From: Paenibacillus sp. GM2 | GTDB taxonomy: Bacteria; Bacillota; Bacilli; Paenibacillales; Paenibacillaceae | Assembly: GCF_900069005.2 (NCBI RefSeq) | Contig: NZ_LN831279.1 | Span: 1,279,853-1,343,852, forward strand | Direction of reading: 5' to 3' | DNA length: 64,000 nt | Part shown: positions 44,682 through 53,395 of the stretch, in pieces | Numbering within the stretch: position 1 is the first letter of the stretch | How the letters are laid out: each line of letters begins with the position of its first letter | Position numbers and translations under genes: made by a program | Notes under the pieces: model-generated | The model's database searches: none | The model's input: the letters and a program-made list of their open reading frames with translations, nothing else | Told to the model about the DNA's origin: nothing

Positions 44682-45545
44682 ATGATCGAGATAAGTGAGA
44701 TCCGTTGGCAGGAGGGGGGATCTTTTGTAGATGCTCTATTGACTCCCGGTAGCGCCTATACGATGGCCTCCCTGATTTCCGGATTAGAGGCAGAGGTCGT
44801 AAAAATAAGCGTAGCTGATAATCATGCTGTGCTTAAGGTGTGGAACCGGGAATCCAAGTCGGATGTGGGCTTACAATATTATCTCTTGCGGATTTTATCT
44901 GCTCAAGGGATAGCCGTGTCACAGCCGTTGGGCTATGGACTGGATTTGGAAGGGAATCCGGTTTTACTGACCCCTTATGATGGGCAGCCTCTCCAAAAGC
45001 TAAATAAATCGATATTGTCGACGCTTGTCCGTAATCTGATCGAGATACATCGTTTCCCCATTTCAGAATTGAAAGGGCTTTCGCTTCCTCAATATGATTT
45101 TGTCCGTTATTTCTTTCCGCTTATTGAGAAGCATGAGGATATCAAGCTTTTACTTGAGCAGCTTGTCCCAAAAGTGAATATGCGTCAGAACTGTATGATT
45201 CATGGAGATTATAATTTGGGCAATATTTTGTACTTGAATGGAAAGTATTCCATTATCGACTGGACCAATATACAGCTAGGCGACTCCAGATATGATGCTG
45301 CTTGGTCGATATTATTAATGAAGGTATATGCAGGTGAACGTAACGGTTCGACCTATCAATCCTTATTTATGGATGAGGGGGCGTTTGCTGCGGATGACTT
45401 TGAGCTTTTCGAGGCATTGGCTTGCCTGAGATGGATTCTGCTATCCCGTATAGCTCCAGAGCTATCCAAGGGTAGAGGAATATTAACAAGAGCACGCAGT
45501 ATCCTCAAAAACAATCTGTATCTACCTGAAGACTTGCTGGCATAG
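44682..45545 (+). CDS. Aminoglycoside phosphotransferase-like kinase (APH family)
   Basis: 287 aa. Protein-kinase-like fold: N-lobe VVKISVADNHAVLKVWNR, catalytic Brenner motif MIHGDYNLGNILYLNGKYSI, then the metal-binding IDWTNIQLGDSRYDAAW. APH-fold kinases phosphorylate antibiotics, choline, sugars or other small molecules; no feature points to one. ATG 44682 follows AAGGATGTG. It ends the plus-strand run and converges on the SDR gene. Confidence 0.85.
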   Translation: MIEISEIRWQEGGSFVDALLTPGSAYTMASLISGLEAEVVKISVADNHAVLKVWNRESKSDVGLQYYLLRILSAQGIAVSQPLGYGLDLEGNPVLLTPYDGQPLQKLNKSILSTLVRNLIEIHRFPISELKGLSLPQYDFVRYFFPLIEKHEDIKLLLEQLVPKVNMRQNCMIHGDYNLGNILYLNGKYSIIDWTNIQLGDSRYDAAWSILLMKVYAGERNGSTYQSLFMDEGAFAADDFELFEALACLRWILLSRIAPELSKGRGILTRARSILKNNLYLPEDLLA

Positions 45546-45610
45546 AACTAGTTGATCGGTTTTTCCTTCCGATCTCCCGGTGGTCTGACTTGGGCCTGCA
45601 CACCTGTATC

Positions 45611-46555
45611 CTAATGCTGGGCCCATTTTGTACATAGCTCCCATACTTGTTGAATGGTATCAGGATCATCCGCATAGGCAGGATAATAAGTGGAACCGAA
45701 GATTTGCTTGGCTTGTGTGAGGGGATCAGGCTTGCTTAGACCTGGCAAAATAACCTCACCTTGCTTATTAAAAAGATGCCCGGACAGATTTGCATATTTC
45801 TCGGCCGTACAAATTTGATAATAGCACTCCGCTACTTCATCCGGTAAGGGATTAAACAGGTTCTGGAGTACTGCGAGAGTCCGCCAGATCGGTGATAGGT
45901 TATCTATGGTCCGTTTGGATATTTGGGTAGCAGGAATTTGCAGCGCATTGACCTGGATGTGATCGGGTTTAAGTTCCTCGGCCAATCTTTTCGTCATCAT
46001 AAATAACGCCATCTTTGAATCGCCGTACATTTTATAGGTGCTATAAGGACGCTTATCTTTGAATTCGCCTTGAAGATTGTCAAACTCGATTTTTCGCTTG
46101 GGATCGAAGAAGTGCTTGATGTTCGTGCTGCAGGCATGAAGGATCCGGGCATCCGATGATTTGCGAAGCGGCTCCATTAATAGCTTTGTCATTAAGTAGG
46201 GGCCAATTAAGTTTGTGGCGAAGGAAAGCTCAATCTGATCGGGGCTAAGTTGATAGGTTTTTACACCATGTTTCAGGTAGGCCGCATTATGGATTAATAC
46301 ATCCAGTTGGTCAAAGGTTTGCCGGAAAGTGGAGCAGAAATGACGGATGGATGACAAGGAAGCGAGATCCAGTTCCAACAGGCTTACGTTATCGTTTCCG
46401 CTCTTTTCGATAATCTCCTGTTGTACGCTGCGACTTGCACTTAAATCGCGACAGGCCATTACTACATGAAACCCTGCGGAAGCAAACCTAGAGGCGGCTG
46501 CTCTGCCAATCCCGGAGTTGGCACCGCTAATGATCACCACCATACGATCTCTCAT
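45611..46555 (-). CDS. Short-chain dehydrogenase/reductase (retinol dehydrogenase-like)
   Basis: 314 aa, longer than classical SDRs and like the RDH/WW-oxidoreductase branch. The cofactor loop is SGANSGIGRAAASRFASAGF, then DVLIHNAAY (NNAG variant), and the catalytic Y-x3-K is in YKMYGDSKMALFMM. ATG 46555 follows GAGGAGGAG. A GTG/TTG start 10 codons earlier would bury that site. The substrate is unknown; it is alone on the minus strand among plus-strand genes. Confidence 0.85.
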   Translation of the reverse strand: MRDRMVVIISGANSGIGRAAASRFASAGFHVVMACRDLSASRSVQQEIIEKSGNDNVSLLELDLASLSSIRHFCSTFRQTFDQLDVLIHNAAYLKHGVKTYQLSPDQIELSFATNLIGPYLMTKLLMEPLRKSSDARILHACSTNIKHFFDPKRKIEFDNLQGEFKDKRPYSTYKMYGDSKMALFMMTKRLAEELKPDHIQVNALQIPATQISKRTIDNLSPIWRTLAVLQNLFNPLPDEVAECYYQICTAEKYANLSGHLFNKQGEVILPGLSKPDPLTQAKQIFGSTYYPAYADDPDTIQQVWELCTKWAQH

Positions 46556-46626
46556 GTTTCTCCTCCTCGTTTCTAGGATTAGCACAATATCAATATATGT
46601 GAATTTAGTAGCAATAATGAATATAG

Positions 46627-46816
46627 GTGCCGATATATGAGTGTGAGTATTATTGGGACAGTCAGGTTGAATATTTGCACAATACTCGTTCGTTGTCTTT
46701 ACTATAACGATGATTATCTGGAGTTTCTAGTAAAAATCGTCTGGAGGATCGATCAACCGGTGAAGATGATTGACTTCGGCTGCGGTTATGGTTATTTAGG
46801 GCTAAAGCTCTTATAA
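46627..46816 (+). pseudogene. Frameshifted N-terminal remnant of a SAM-dependent methyltransferase
   Basis: From GTG 46627 the frame reads YYWDSQVEYLHNTRSL and then hits a stop. One base later the +1 frame continues YYNDDYLEFLVKIVWRIDQP and the SAM-binding motif MIDFGCGYGYLGLKLL, ending at TAA 46814-46816. The junction at 46696-46700 carries a +1 (or +4) insertion. The rest of the roughly 250-residue enzyme is missing. Confidence 0.75.
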
Positions 46817-46916
46817 AGAGCACCCGTTGGGCAGCAGTAAAGAACAACTATAGTTATTCTCCGGCTTGTAGTCACATATCCTAGAAGCTAAGCTCAGAAG
46901 CGGAGGCGATAAAGGC

Positions 46917-47453
46917 ATGAAAGTATCTATTAGCTTAACCGGTCAGAATACGAAATTTATTATTAATAATCTATATCCATTGTATCTGCATGATCTGTCC
47001 GAAATCTGGGGATGGAGACCGAACCAATACGGCGTCTTTGAGACGGACGATACGTTGACACTGCATGATCAGAATAAAGTTTTTGATATTTGGTGGGAGA
47101 AGCCGTCGATTCTAATCCCTTATCTCGTCACTGTGGAAGATATTCCAGCAGGGTTCGCGCTTGTAGCGACACCGCCTTATACACCACATGGAACTGAATT
47201 TTATTTAAATGAATTTTTCATTTTGCGTTCCTTCCGTGGTCAGGGGGTTGCTGAAGCAGCCGCCATACAGGTCTTTCATCTTCATTCCGGCACTTGGGAA
47301 CTGCAGACGAATCCGACGGACAGCAACAAGAGAGCGCAGGCCTTTTGGAGAAAAACGTTGAGAAATTATGCGTCCAATTCGTATCTGGAGCAGATTATGG
47401 AGACTTCGGATGACGGAAAGAAACTGGTGTTTACTTTTGATAATAGCAAATAG
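46917..47453 (+). CDS. GNAT family acetyltransferase
   Basis: 178 aa. Motif A is FILRSFRGQGVAEAAAIQVF (R-x2-G-x-A) near residue 105; NPTDSNKRAQAFWRKTLRNY is the C-terminal helix. The tryptophan-rich N-terminus (DLSEIWGWRPNQYGVFE) resembles the YesJ-like group. The acceptor is unknown. The gene directly follows the methyltransferase remnant, with a GGAGG-type ribosome site. Confidence 0.85.
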   Translation: MKVSISLTGQNTKFIINNLYPLYLHDLSEIWGWRPNQYGVFETDDTLTLHDQNKVFDIWWEKPSILIPYLVTVEDIPAGFALVATPPYTPHGTEFYLNEFFILRSFRGQGVAEAAAIQVFHLHSGTWELQTNPTDSNKRAQAFWRKTLRNYASNSYLEQIMETSDDGKKLVFTFDNSK

Positions 47454-47563
47454 AAAGTTGCGCTCTGATAGAGGCTAAAAACTTGGAGGATATGAACAAC
47501 TTAGAATGTTACGGATGAGCTAGAATATTAAATGAACAGCGATCAGCTGGAAGGAGGCAACTT

Positions 47564-48136
47564 ATGTTAACGACGATATATATGGTACGGCACGCAGAGT
47601 CGCCTTATACGGCTGGTGAAGAGAGAATAAGAGGATTGAGTCCTGATGGTGAGCTGAAGTGCAGGCGGGTGACAGAGCTGCTGCAGGATGAAGGTATCGA
47701 TATGATCGTCTCCAGCCCGTATGCGAGAGCGGTGTTAACCGTGGAGGGGTTGGCCGGGAAGCTGAATTTGCCGATCGTGACCTATGAAGACCTCAGGGAG
47801 AGACAGTTTGCCGATGATAGCTATCTGATCGGGGATGAGCAGTTTATGACTGAAATGCAAAATATGTTCTCCGACCCGGAATATGCTCTGCCTGGGGGCG
47901 AATCGAGCAAGGCTTGTCAGCAGAGAGCTGTTCCTGTACTGTTTGATTTGCTTGAACAGCATCGGGGGAGGAAAATCGTTATCGGTACACATGGTAACGT
48001 TATGACTCTGATGATGAATTATTTTGATCCGGAGTATGGCTGGGATTTCTTTATGGAGACAAAGAAGCCGGACATTTATAAAATGGAGTTCCAAGGAACG
48101 CGATTCATTCAAGTTGCGAAGTTGTGGAAAGATTGA
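47564..48136 (+). CDS. Histidine phosphatase family protein
   Basis: 190 aa, phosphoglycerate mutase-like. The phosphohistidine motif is [11 protein letters not shown] (RHG-type with Ala, residues 8-10). The second catalytic His is in [13 protein letters not shown]; the [15 protein letters not shown] and RERQFAD loops are typical. It acts as a phosphatase on an unknown small molecule. GGAAGGAGG precedes the ATG. fosB follows 49 bases downstream on the same strand. Confidence 0.9.
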   Translation: MLTTIYMVRHAESPYTAGEERIRGLSPDGELKCRRVTELLQDEGIDMIVSSPYARAVLTVEGLAGKLNLPIVTYEDLRERQFADDSYLIGDEQFMTEMQNMFSDPEYALPGGESSKACQQRAVPVLFDLLEQHRGRKIVIGTHGNVMTLMMNYFDPEYGWDFFMETKKPDIYKMEFQGTRFIQVAKLWKD

Positions 48137-48185
48137 AGGCGAATCCCATGGACGGAATTCAGAGCTTGAAGGAGTTTGTTATGTT

Positions 48186-48623
48186 ATGAAAATTCAAGGC
48201 ATTAATCATTTATGCTTTTCTGTCTCGGATCTGGATAGATCGATTGAGTTTTATGAAAAGGTATTCGAAGCCCGAATATTGGTAAAGGGAAGAAAGCTGG
48301 CCTACTTCGATGTGAATGGGATATGGATTGCCTTGAATCAAGAGGAGGTTGAGCGTAACACGACCGAACGGACTTATACTCACATTGCTTTTACAATAGA
48401 AGAGTCCGATTTTGAGCTGCTGATATCCAGGCTGACCGCATTGGATGTAACATTGCTTCCCGGTCGGGAGCGGGATGAGCAGGACAAACGCTCGATATAT
48501 TTCCTCGATCCCGATGGTCATATGTTTGAATTCCATACGGGTAGCCTGCATGATCGTTTACAATATTACAGGGCGGAGAAGGAGCATATGATATTTTACG
48601 AACAATCGGATAAGAAAAAATAA
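48186..48623 (+). CDS. fosB: Metallothiol transferase FosB (fosfomycin resistance)
   Basis: 145 aa, one residue longer than B. subtilis FosB. FosB opens the fosfomycin epoxide with bacillithiol. The sequence follows the family throughout: [20 protein letters not shown] (metal His 8), [35 protein letters not shown] (second metal His), [20 protein letters not shown] (metal Glu), [17 protein letters not shown] 48186 lies 12 bases after AAGGAG; an out-of-frame ATG at 48181 stops after two codons. Chromosomal fosB is common in Bacillota. Confidence 0.95.
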   Translation: MKIQGINHLCFSVSDLDRSIEFYEKVFEARILVKGRKLAYFDVNGIWIALNQEEVERNTTERTYTHIAFTIEESDFELLISRLTALDVTLLPGRERDEQDKRSIYFLDPDGHMFEFHTGSLHDRLQYYRAEKEHMIFYEQSDKKK

Positions 48624-48795
48624 CTTGGCCCGGTGAATTCAGGCTTCGACGCTAAAAATTTTTTCAAAGTTGCTTCACAGCCATGCGAATTTTATGAAAC
48701 CCTCTTAGGGAAAAACTGGTATAAAGCGGGCGCAGATGAGCCATGCTAACATCATCAACAGTTGACTAGCTTTCGATGAGGAAGGGGTTACTCCG

Positions 48796-49311
48796 ATGAG
48801 ATGCCTGGCATGGGGCTTGAATACACTGCTGGCCGTGCTGCTCCTTAGCGGGTGTGGTTCAGGTTCGCAGCAGATCGTGAAGCAGGAACTCGACAGATAC
48901 AATATGAAGAGCTATCAAGAGGGAAATGATCGGCAATTGGTTAGCGGAACGACATTGAACAGCGCACTTCTCAAATCGCTTCAGGCAGAGTGTGCCAGCC
49001 GAGGAATCAGACTGACCCATGAGACGTATGCGGAAGCCTTGAATGGAGGGATCAGCTACAATTATTATATCAATGGCGATGCCCGGCATTTTCTGATTTT
49101 CAATGTGTATCCGAGCGAGCAGGATCGGATCAATGAAATATCTGAAGTATATGGTGCAGGTACGGCCAAGGATGAAGCCTACGTGATCGAGACGAAGGGC
49201 AAGGTAGCTTTGATCTATGCTTCAAGCGGGCAGAAGAAAAGCCAGTATAGCGCTGAGCTCAAAAATGTCTTCCAACAGGTATTACAACAGATCAATGAAA
49301 ATTCGCTGTAA
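48796..49311 (+). CDS. Putative lipoprotein of unknown function
   Basis: 171 aa. Signal peptide NTLLAVLLLSGCGSGSQQ with lipobox LSGC (Cys about residue 20). The mature part has no recognised domain; it ends with the amphipathic helix ELKNVFQQVLQQINENSL. AGGAAGGGG precedes the ATG and a strong terminator follows, so it is monocistronic. It should face the outside of the membrane. Confidence 0.8.
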   Translation: MRCLAWGLNTLLAVLLLSGCGSGSQQIVKQELDRYNMKSYQEGNDRQLVSGTTLNSALLKSLQAECASRGIRLTHETYAEALNGGISYNYYINGDARHFLIFNVYPSEQDRINEISEVYGAGTAKDEAYVIETKGKVALIYASSGQKKSQYSAELKNVFQQVLQQINENSL

Positions 49312-49320
49312 ACTAATAAC

Positions 49321-49366
49321 AATCCCCCTGGCAGGCGGTTTATCGCCTAGCAGGGGGATTTCTTTT
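49321..49366. terminator. Strong bidirectional-type terminator between lipoprotein and moaB
   Basis: AATCCCCCTG-GC-AGGCG pairs with CGCCT-AG-CAGGGGGATT. TTCTTTT follows on the plus strand; the minus strand ends less clearly. Confidence 0.9.
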
Positions 49367-49374
49367 GCAGAGGC

Positions 49375-49890
49375 CTATCTCTTATGAATTTCATTCAAAA
49401 TATGCGGCAACTCCGGAATAATGATCTTTTCCATCGCCAGCTTAACAGCGGCCTGGGAGCCTGGGATGGAGAAGACAGCCATACTGCTGATCGTTCCGGC
49501 GATCGCCCGGCTAAGGATAGCGGCAGAGCCGATATCTTCAATAAAGCTTAAATGGCGGAATAGCTCTCCAAAACCGGGCATTTCTTTGTTAAGCAAGCTG
49601 CGTACTGCTTCATAGGTCATATCTTTTGGAGCGATCCCGGTTCCGCCACTGAGCAGGACGACATCGATAGTTCGGTGTGCAGCGGCTTGCCGCAGCAATT
49701 GGCGGATTCCATCGTAATCGTCTTTGACAATTGTATAATCCACAACATTATATCCGTTCGCTGCAAGCAGGTCCTGAATAAATTGTCCGCTGTAGTCATT
49801 ACTCTTATCCCGGGTATCCGACACCGTCATAATCAGGCAGTTCTTGCGAGACGGCGCTTGGCTTCGATGTTCGTCAACTGATCGTATCAT
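49375..49890 (-). CDS. moaB: Molybdenum cofactor biosynthesis protein MoaB/MogA family
   Basis: 171 aa. MoaB-type proteins adenylylate molybdopterin before metal insertion. LIMTVSDTRDKSNDYSGQFI at the start and VVLLSGGTGIAPKDMTYEAV near residue 80 are the family signatures; FSIPGSQAAVKLAMEKIIIP is the C-terminal PGS(P) block. The ATG follows GAGAGG. No other cofactor genes are nearby. Confidence 0.93.
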   Translation of the reverse strand: MIRSVDEHRSQAPSRKNCLIMTVSDTRDKSNDYSGQFIQDLLAANGYNVVDYTIVKDDYDGIRQLLRQAAAHRTIDVVLLSGGTGIAPKDMTYEAVRSLLNKEMPGFGELFRHLSFIEDIGSAAILSRAIAGTISSMAVFSIPGSQAAVKLAMEKIIIPELPHILNEIHKR

Positions 49891-50117
49891 ATCAATTATC
49901 CTCTCTAACGTGATGTTATCTTTCTATTTTATCATATTCCCTTAGCTTCTTATTAAGTATTAAACACAGAAAGTTGCGTGATTCTATAGCATAGTGTAAA
50001 CTCGCATTCATGGAAAATAGTTCTTATAGGGCGCGTTGGTCGCTGTTTGTGTTATCATAACGCTTCGGTGGGAAGAAGCCAGGCGCTTTTTGAACAACTC
50101 TTTATAGAGAGCGAGGA

Positions 50118-51209
50118 ATGAAAAAGATGAATAAAGCAACGCCCATTTACATATTATCGGGATTTTTGGGCAGTGGGAAGACCACGCTGCTGCAGCACTT
50201 GATTGCCAAATGGAAAGATGAAGGGCTTAAGCCGGCTGTCATTATGAATGAGATTGGTGAAGTTAATCTGGACGGTCTGCTGATTGGCCCGGAGGTACCG
50301 ATGGCGGAGATGTTGGGCGGCTGTATATGCTGTACGATTCGTGGCGATCTAAGCATGCAGCTCTATGAGTTGATCCAGGGGGAGCAGCCGGATGTGGTAA
50401 TTATAGAAGCCACGGGAGCGGCCAACCCGATTGAGATTTTCGATGCGGTCTCGGAATCATCCTTGCTGCTGAAGCTGGATATCCTTCCGATGATCACTGT
50501 GGTGGACGCAGCCCACTTAGCCGCCTTGTATGAAGCGCAGCAAGGGAAAACCTATCGTCTGATGATTGAACAAATCCGCTGTGGATCATGGCTGATTCTG
50601 AATAAAGCCGATCTTGTCTCTGCCGATGTGCTTCGTGAACTCCAAGCTTTGCTGCAGCGGCTCAATCCCTATGCCCAGGTGATCACAGCTGAGAAATGCG
50701 AGGTGGATATCGAGCTGCTGTTGAGTCGAAGTGAAGTTGATGCAGGTCCGGATACGCATGCTCATCTTCGTAGAGATGATGGTCAAGCCATTGAACATAG
50801 TCTTGAGCGAGACAAACATGCAGACGATAGGGATCATGTCCATACGCATGCTGATGATCATAAACATCCTGATCATGAACACCATGATCACGGGTCCCAT
50901 CCGGCCCACCACACGCACGAGCATGTTACAGTCTATACGCATTATTTTACAGGTCCAGTGAACAGTGTTGATTTTGAGAAATTCATTAAGGAATTGCCGA
51001 GAGAGGTGTACCGTGGCAAAGGTATTTTGCATTTCTCCGACACTTCCAGCCGGTTTATGTTCCAATACGCTTATCGGGAAGCAGACTTTATGAAGATTAA
51101 TCCGCAGGGAAATGTGCCGGATGTGGCTGTCTTTATTGGCGAGCACTTTGATAAGACAGCAATTGCAGAGGGGCTTAAGAGCCTGGAGGAGCAAGCAGCG
51201 CAATCCTAA
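50118..51209 (+). CDS. COG0523 (CobW/G3E) GTPase with histidine-rich metal-binding insert
   Basis: 363 aa putative metallochaperone. Walker A is ILSGFLGSGKTTLLQHL (residue 13 on), the metal motif CxCC is in MLGGCICCTIRGDLSMQL, and NKADLVS is the guanine-specificity loop. Between the GTPase and C-terminal CobW domains (residues 208-272) lies a stretch with about 18 histidines. This points to zinc, cobalt or nickel handling. Met4 (50127) is an alternative start better spaced from GCGAGG. A GTTATCATAAC palindrome at 50051-50061 may be an operator, but it does not match the Zur consensus. Confidence 0.88.
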   Translation: MKKMNKATPIYILSGFLGSGKTTLLQHLIAKWKDEGLKPAVIMNEIGEVNLDGLLIGPEVPMAEMLGGCICCTIRGDLSMQLYELIQGEQPDVVIIEATGAANPIEIFDAVSESSLLLKLDILPMITVVDAAHLAALYEAQQGKTYRLMIEQIRCGSWLILNKADLVSADVLRELQALLQRLNPYAQVITAEKCEVDIELLLSRSEVDAGPDTHAHLRRDDGQAIEHSLERDKHADDRDHVHTHADDHKHPDHEHHDHGSHPAHHTHEHVTVYTHYFTGPVNSVDFEKFIKELPREVYRGKGILHFSDTSSRFMFQYAYREADFMKINPQGNVPDVAVFIGEHFDKTAIAEGLKSLEEQAAQS

Positions 51210-51340
51210 GTGGCAGTCCAAGCAGGGGGCTGAACAGATGGGTCAATCCTGGCATTTTCCCATTTCCGTAGCTCTGGTATAGCGGTTATAGGTGCGATAC
51301 AATAAGACAATAACAGGAAATTTTGTGGGGGAAGGTTGCT

Positions 51341-51793
51341 ATGAAAGAGAATTTTGTACCGGGGGATGAGAATTCCAAGGAATTGTTCACCTATTTTGGG
51401 CTTGCGGTATATTATTCACAGGCACTGGAGCAGCAGCTGGCCAATTTGATCATGGTAATGAAGGTGTCGCAGGGAGATATGCAAAGCGCGGAACAGTTTA
51501 ACGAGAACTTTCGCAAGAAGCTCAGCAGTTCGCTTGGCCAATTGGTGAACGAAATTCAACATCATTTTTCTTTTACGGACGAAGAGTCGGTGAAGCTGAA
51601 GGCCATCTGGAAGCAGCGCAATTATATCGTGCATGATTACTTTAAGCTTAGGATTCATGAAGCGTTTGACAAGCAGGGCAGAGAGGCGATGATTAAGGAG
51701 CTGCGTATCTTTTGCGAGGAAGCCAGAATGATGGAGATCAGACTGCAGCAATATGCAGAGCAGTTATTCAATCAGATTGATCCGGATAAATAG
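51341..51793 (+). CDS. HEPN-like helical protein of unknown function
   Basis: 150 aa, all-helical. AIWKQRNYIVHDYFKLRIHE carries an RN-x3-H pattern like the active site of HEPN RNases of antitoxin or defence systems. ELFTYFGLAVYYSQALEQQL is the first helix. No nucleotidyltransferase partner is adjacent, so a toxin-antitoxin role is only a possibility. ATG 51341 follows GGGGGAAGG by 6 bases. It is flanked by an unrelated COG0523 gene and a convergent acetyltransferase. Confidence 0.7.
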   Translation: MKENFVPGDENSKELFTYFGLAVYYSQALEQQLANLIMVMKVSQGDMQSAEQFNENFRKKLSSSLGQLVNEIQHHFSFTDEESVKLKAIWKQRNYIVHDYFKLRIHEAFDKQGREAMIKELRIFCEEARMMEIRLQQYAEQLFNQIDPDK

Positions 51794-51819
51794 TTTTTAC
51801 CCGCATGACCCGTATTAAC

Positions 51820-51860
51820 AGAAAACAGCCCCTTATTAATCGCTAATTAAGAAGGGGCTG
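51820..51860 (-). terminator. Terminator of the CatB/Vat-like gene (minus strand)
   Basis: CAGCCCCTTATTAAT pairs with AATTAAGAAGGGGCTG. On the minus strand it is followed by TTTTCTGTT; on the plus strand there is no T-run. Confidence 0.8.
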
Positions 51861-51870
51861 GAACTATACG

Positions 51871-52527
51871 CTAACTCTTTATTTCCCTTTGGTAAAAGTC
51901 GTACAATTGATGAATAGAAGAACTTGATAAGATATGGCTGGCTTGTTCAATTTTTTCACGTTTCCAATCGAACCAGCGCATTTCTTTTAACTTTTCGATT
52001 TCTTCGTCGGTAAAGCGTTTCTTTATCTCCTTAGCAGGATTGCCGCCTACGATGGTATAGGGTGGGACATCCTTGGCAACAACCGACTCTGCAGCAACAA
52101 TGGCACCTTCACCGATGGTTACACCGGGCATAATCATGGCGTTCATACCAATCCAGGCGTCACTTTCAATGATTGTATCCCCTTTAGGTTTGTATGAAGC
52201 TTCAATGTGCTCTACAAATGGATACACGGTAATCCACTCCGGATGATGATTGTGATTGCCACCCATTAAAATAATTACACCACTTGCTATGCATACGTAA
52301 TTTCCAATGATCAGCTTATCCAGCTGCCAACCATAGTCCTGGACGGGATTAAATAACGCTCTTGATTTTTCATCTCCCCATAGGTACCTTACGCAGCCAT
52401 CTTCAAAATCATGATGATCGTAATAACCGGAATAGTATGAATATTCGCCTACAGTAATCATGGGGTTGGTGACCAATTCCTTGAGATACTTTATTTCAGA
52501 CCAATGGTCAAATCGGTGTTGTTTCAT
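51871..52527 (-). CDS. CatB/Vat-type xenobiotic acetyltransferase (left-handed beta-helix)
   Basis: 218 aa. The hexapeptide fold is clear: VTNPMITVGEYSYYSGYYDH, LDKLIIGNYVCIASGVIILM, GGNHNHHPEWITVYPF with the catalytic-region His, then SDAWIGMNAMIMPGVTIGEG and YTIVGGNPAKEIKKRF. This is the pattern of CatB chloramphenicol and Vat streptogramin acetyltransferases. The true substrate is unproven; many chromosomal members are poorly characterised. ATG 52527 has an A/T-rich leader and a weak GAGG-type site. It converges on the HEPN-like gene. Confidence 0.88.
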   Translation of the reverse strand: MKQHRFDHWSEIKYLKELVTNPMITVGEYSYYSGYYDHHDFEDGCVRYLWGDEKSRALFNPVQDYGWQLDKLIIGNYVCIASGVIILMGGNHNHHPEWITVYPFVEHIEASYKPKGDTIIESDAWIGMNAMIMPGVTIGEGAIVAAESVVAKDVPPYTIVGGNPAKEIKKRFTDEEIEKLKEMRWFDWKREKIEQASHILSSSSIHQLYDFYQREIKS

Positions 52528-52716
52528 TATTTTTTCCTCGCTTCTAAGTAGTATGAATCCCTTTTTACTTAGAAGCTTAGTGCAATAGCTACATTCTTAA
52601 ACCGTTTCAAACGACGAACCATCGTCCTCATCCTTTTCCTGTTTGTAGTCTGATTTTAACAAACGAAGGATCCGCTGGTCAAACGCAGTGAAAGTCATCG
52701 AAAAGGAGGGAGAAGC

Positions 52717-53055
52717 ATGACACCTGAAGATATACTGGACTTTGAATTTGAAAGTTTAAATTATGCCGTGGCGTTAGAGGTTTTTGAGTATCCGCCTGAT
52801 AGGCATAGACCCGGAAGATTGTTGCGGGGCAATACGTCTTTTTCCCCGAGAGATTACAGCAGAGATGTTCATGCGGCATTCGATGTTGTAAAGGAAATGA
52901 AGGAGAAAGGCTGGCTATTTATTTTAAACAATGAAGGAGAGCGGTGGGAGGCAACGTTTTATAGGAACGGAAAGACGAGTATTAACGTGGTAGATGATAC
53001 TGCTGAAGGTGCTATATGTAAGGCCGCTTTGTTAGCTGTATTAGGGGAAGAGTAG
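52717..53055 (+). CDS. Phage ABA-sandwich-like / BC1872-type hypothetical protein
   Basis: 112 aa. The second half (HAAFDVVKEMKEKGWLFILN, then RWEATFYRNGKTSINVVDDT and AICKAALLAVLG) matches the pattern of small phage-associated ABA-sandwich proteins that end in A-ICRAALLA. The first half shows no domain. AAAGGAGGGAG precedes the ATG. No other phage genes are around it, so it is probably a lone cargo gene. The function is unknown. Confidence 0.65.
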   Translation: MTPEDILDFEFESLNYAVALEVFEYPPDRHRPGRLLRGNTSFSPRDYSRDVHAAFDVVKEMKEKGWLFILNNEGERWEATFYRNGKTSINVVDDTAEGAICKAALLAVLGEE

Positions 53056-53257
53056 CGATGACAAAGCGGAGGATAGGCAGAGAAGACGCAGGAGATCGAA
53101 CCTAAAAGGCGTAGATCCTGGCCGATAATAAGAGCAAAGAAGCGGAAAAACAGCATAGGGTGGAGCTGTTCATCACATAATACTTAAGAAGTAAACGTGG
53201 TTATCACAGACCGTTCGGATAATTGCCGAGGCACGCGACTTGAGGAGGTGTAATGTG

Positions 53258-53395
53258 ATGAACAAGAAGGATAATGCGAAGCATAGCTCCAAGCAAGTTA
53301 AAAAGAAATTAGGTGTTCCAAATCTTGATACGGAATTTGCAGCTGATGAAGATGCAAAAGCCTCTAAAGGTGCGTCCCGTAAGTCGAAGCTATAG
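53258..53395 (+). CDS. Small hydrophilic protein, 45 residues
   Basis: The 45-codon frame begins MNKKDNAKHSSKQVKKKLGV, continues with PNLDTEFAADEDAKASK and has a basic end. A strong GGAGGTG (53244-53250) lies 7 bases before the ATG, and the charge pattern resembles small spore or stress proteins of Bacillota such as YfhD. It stands in the 609-base gap between 53056 and 53664, which otherwise shows only a weak stem-loop near 53480-53515. No family is firmly assigned. Confidence 0.6.
   Translation: MNKKDNAKHSSKQVKKKLGVPNLDTEFAADEDAKASKGASRKSKL

Noticed and set aside
50051..50061. Zur box before the COG0523 gene
   Set aside because: The palindrome GTTATCATAAC does not fit the Zur pattern with TCGTAAT-type arms.
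43734..52527. Calling this a transferred resistance island
   Set aside because: No transposase, integrase, direct-repeat ends or tRNA target is visible; gene order and ribosome sites look like the rest of the chromosome.
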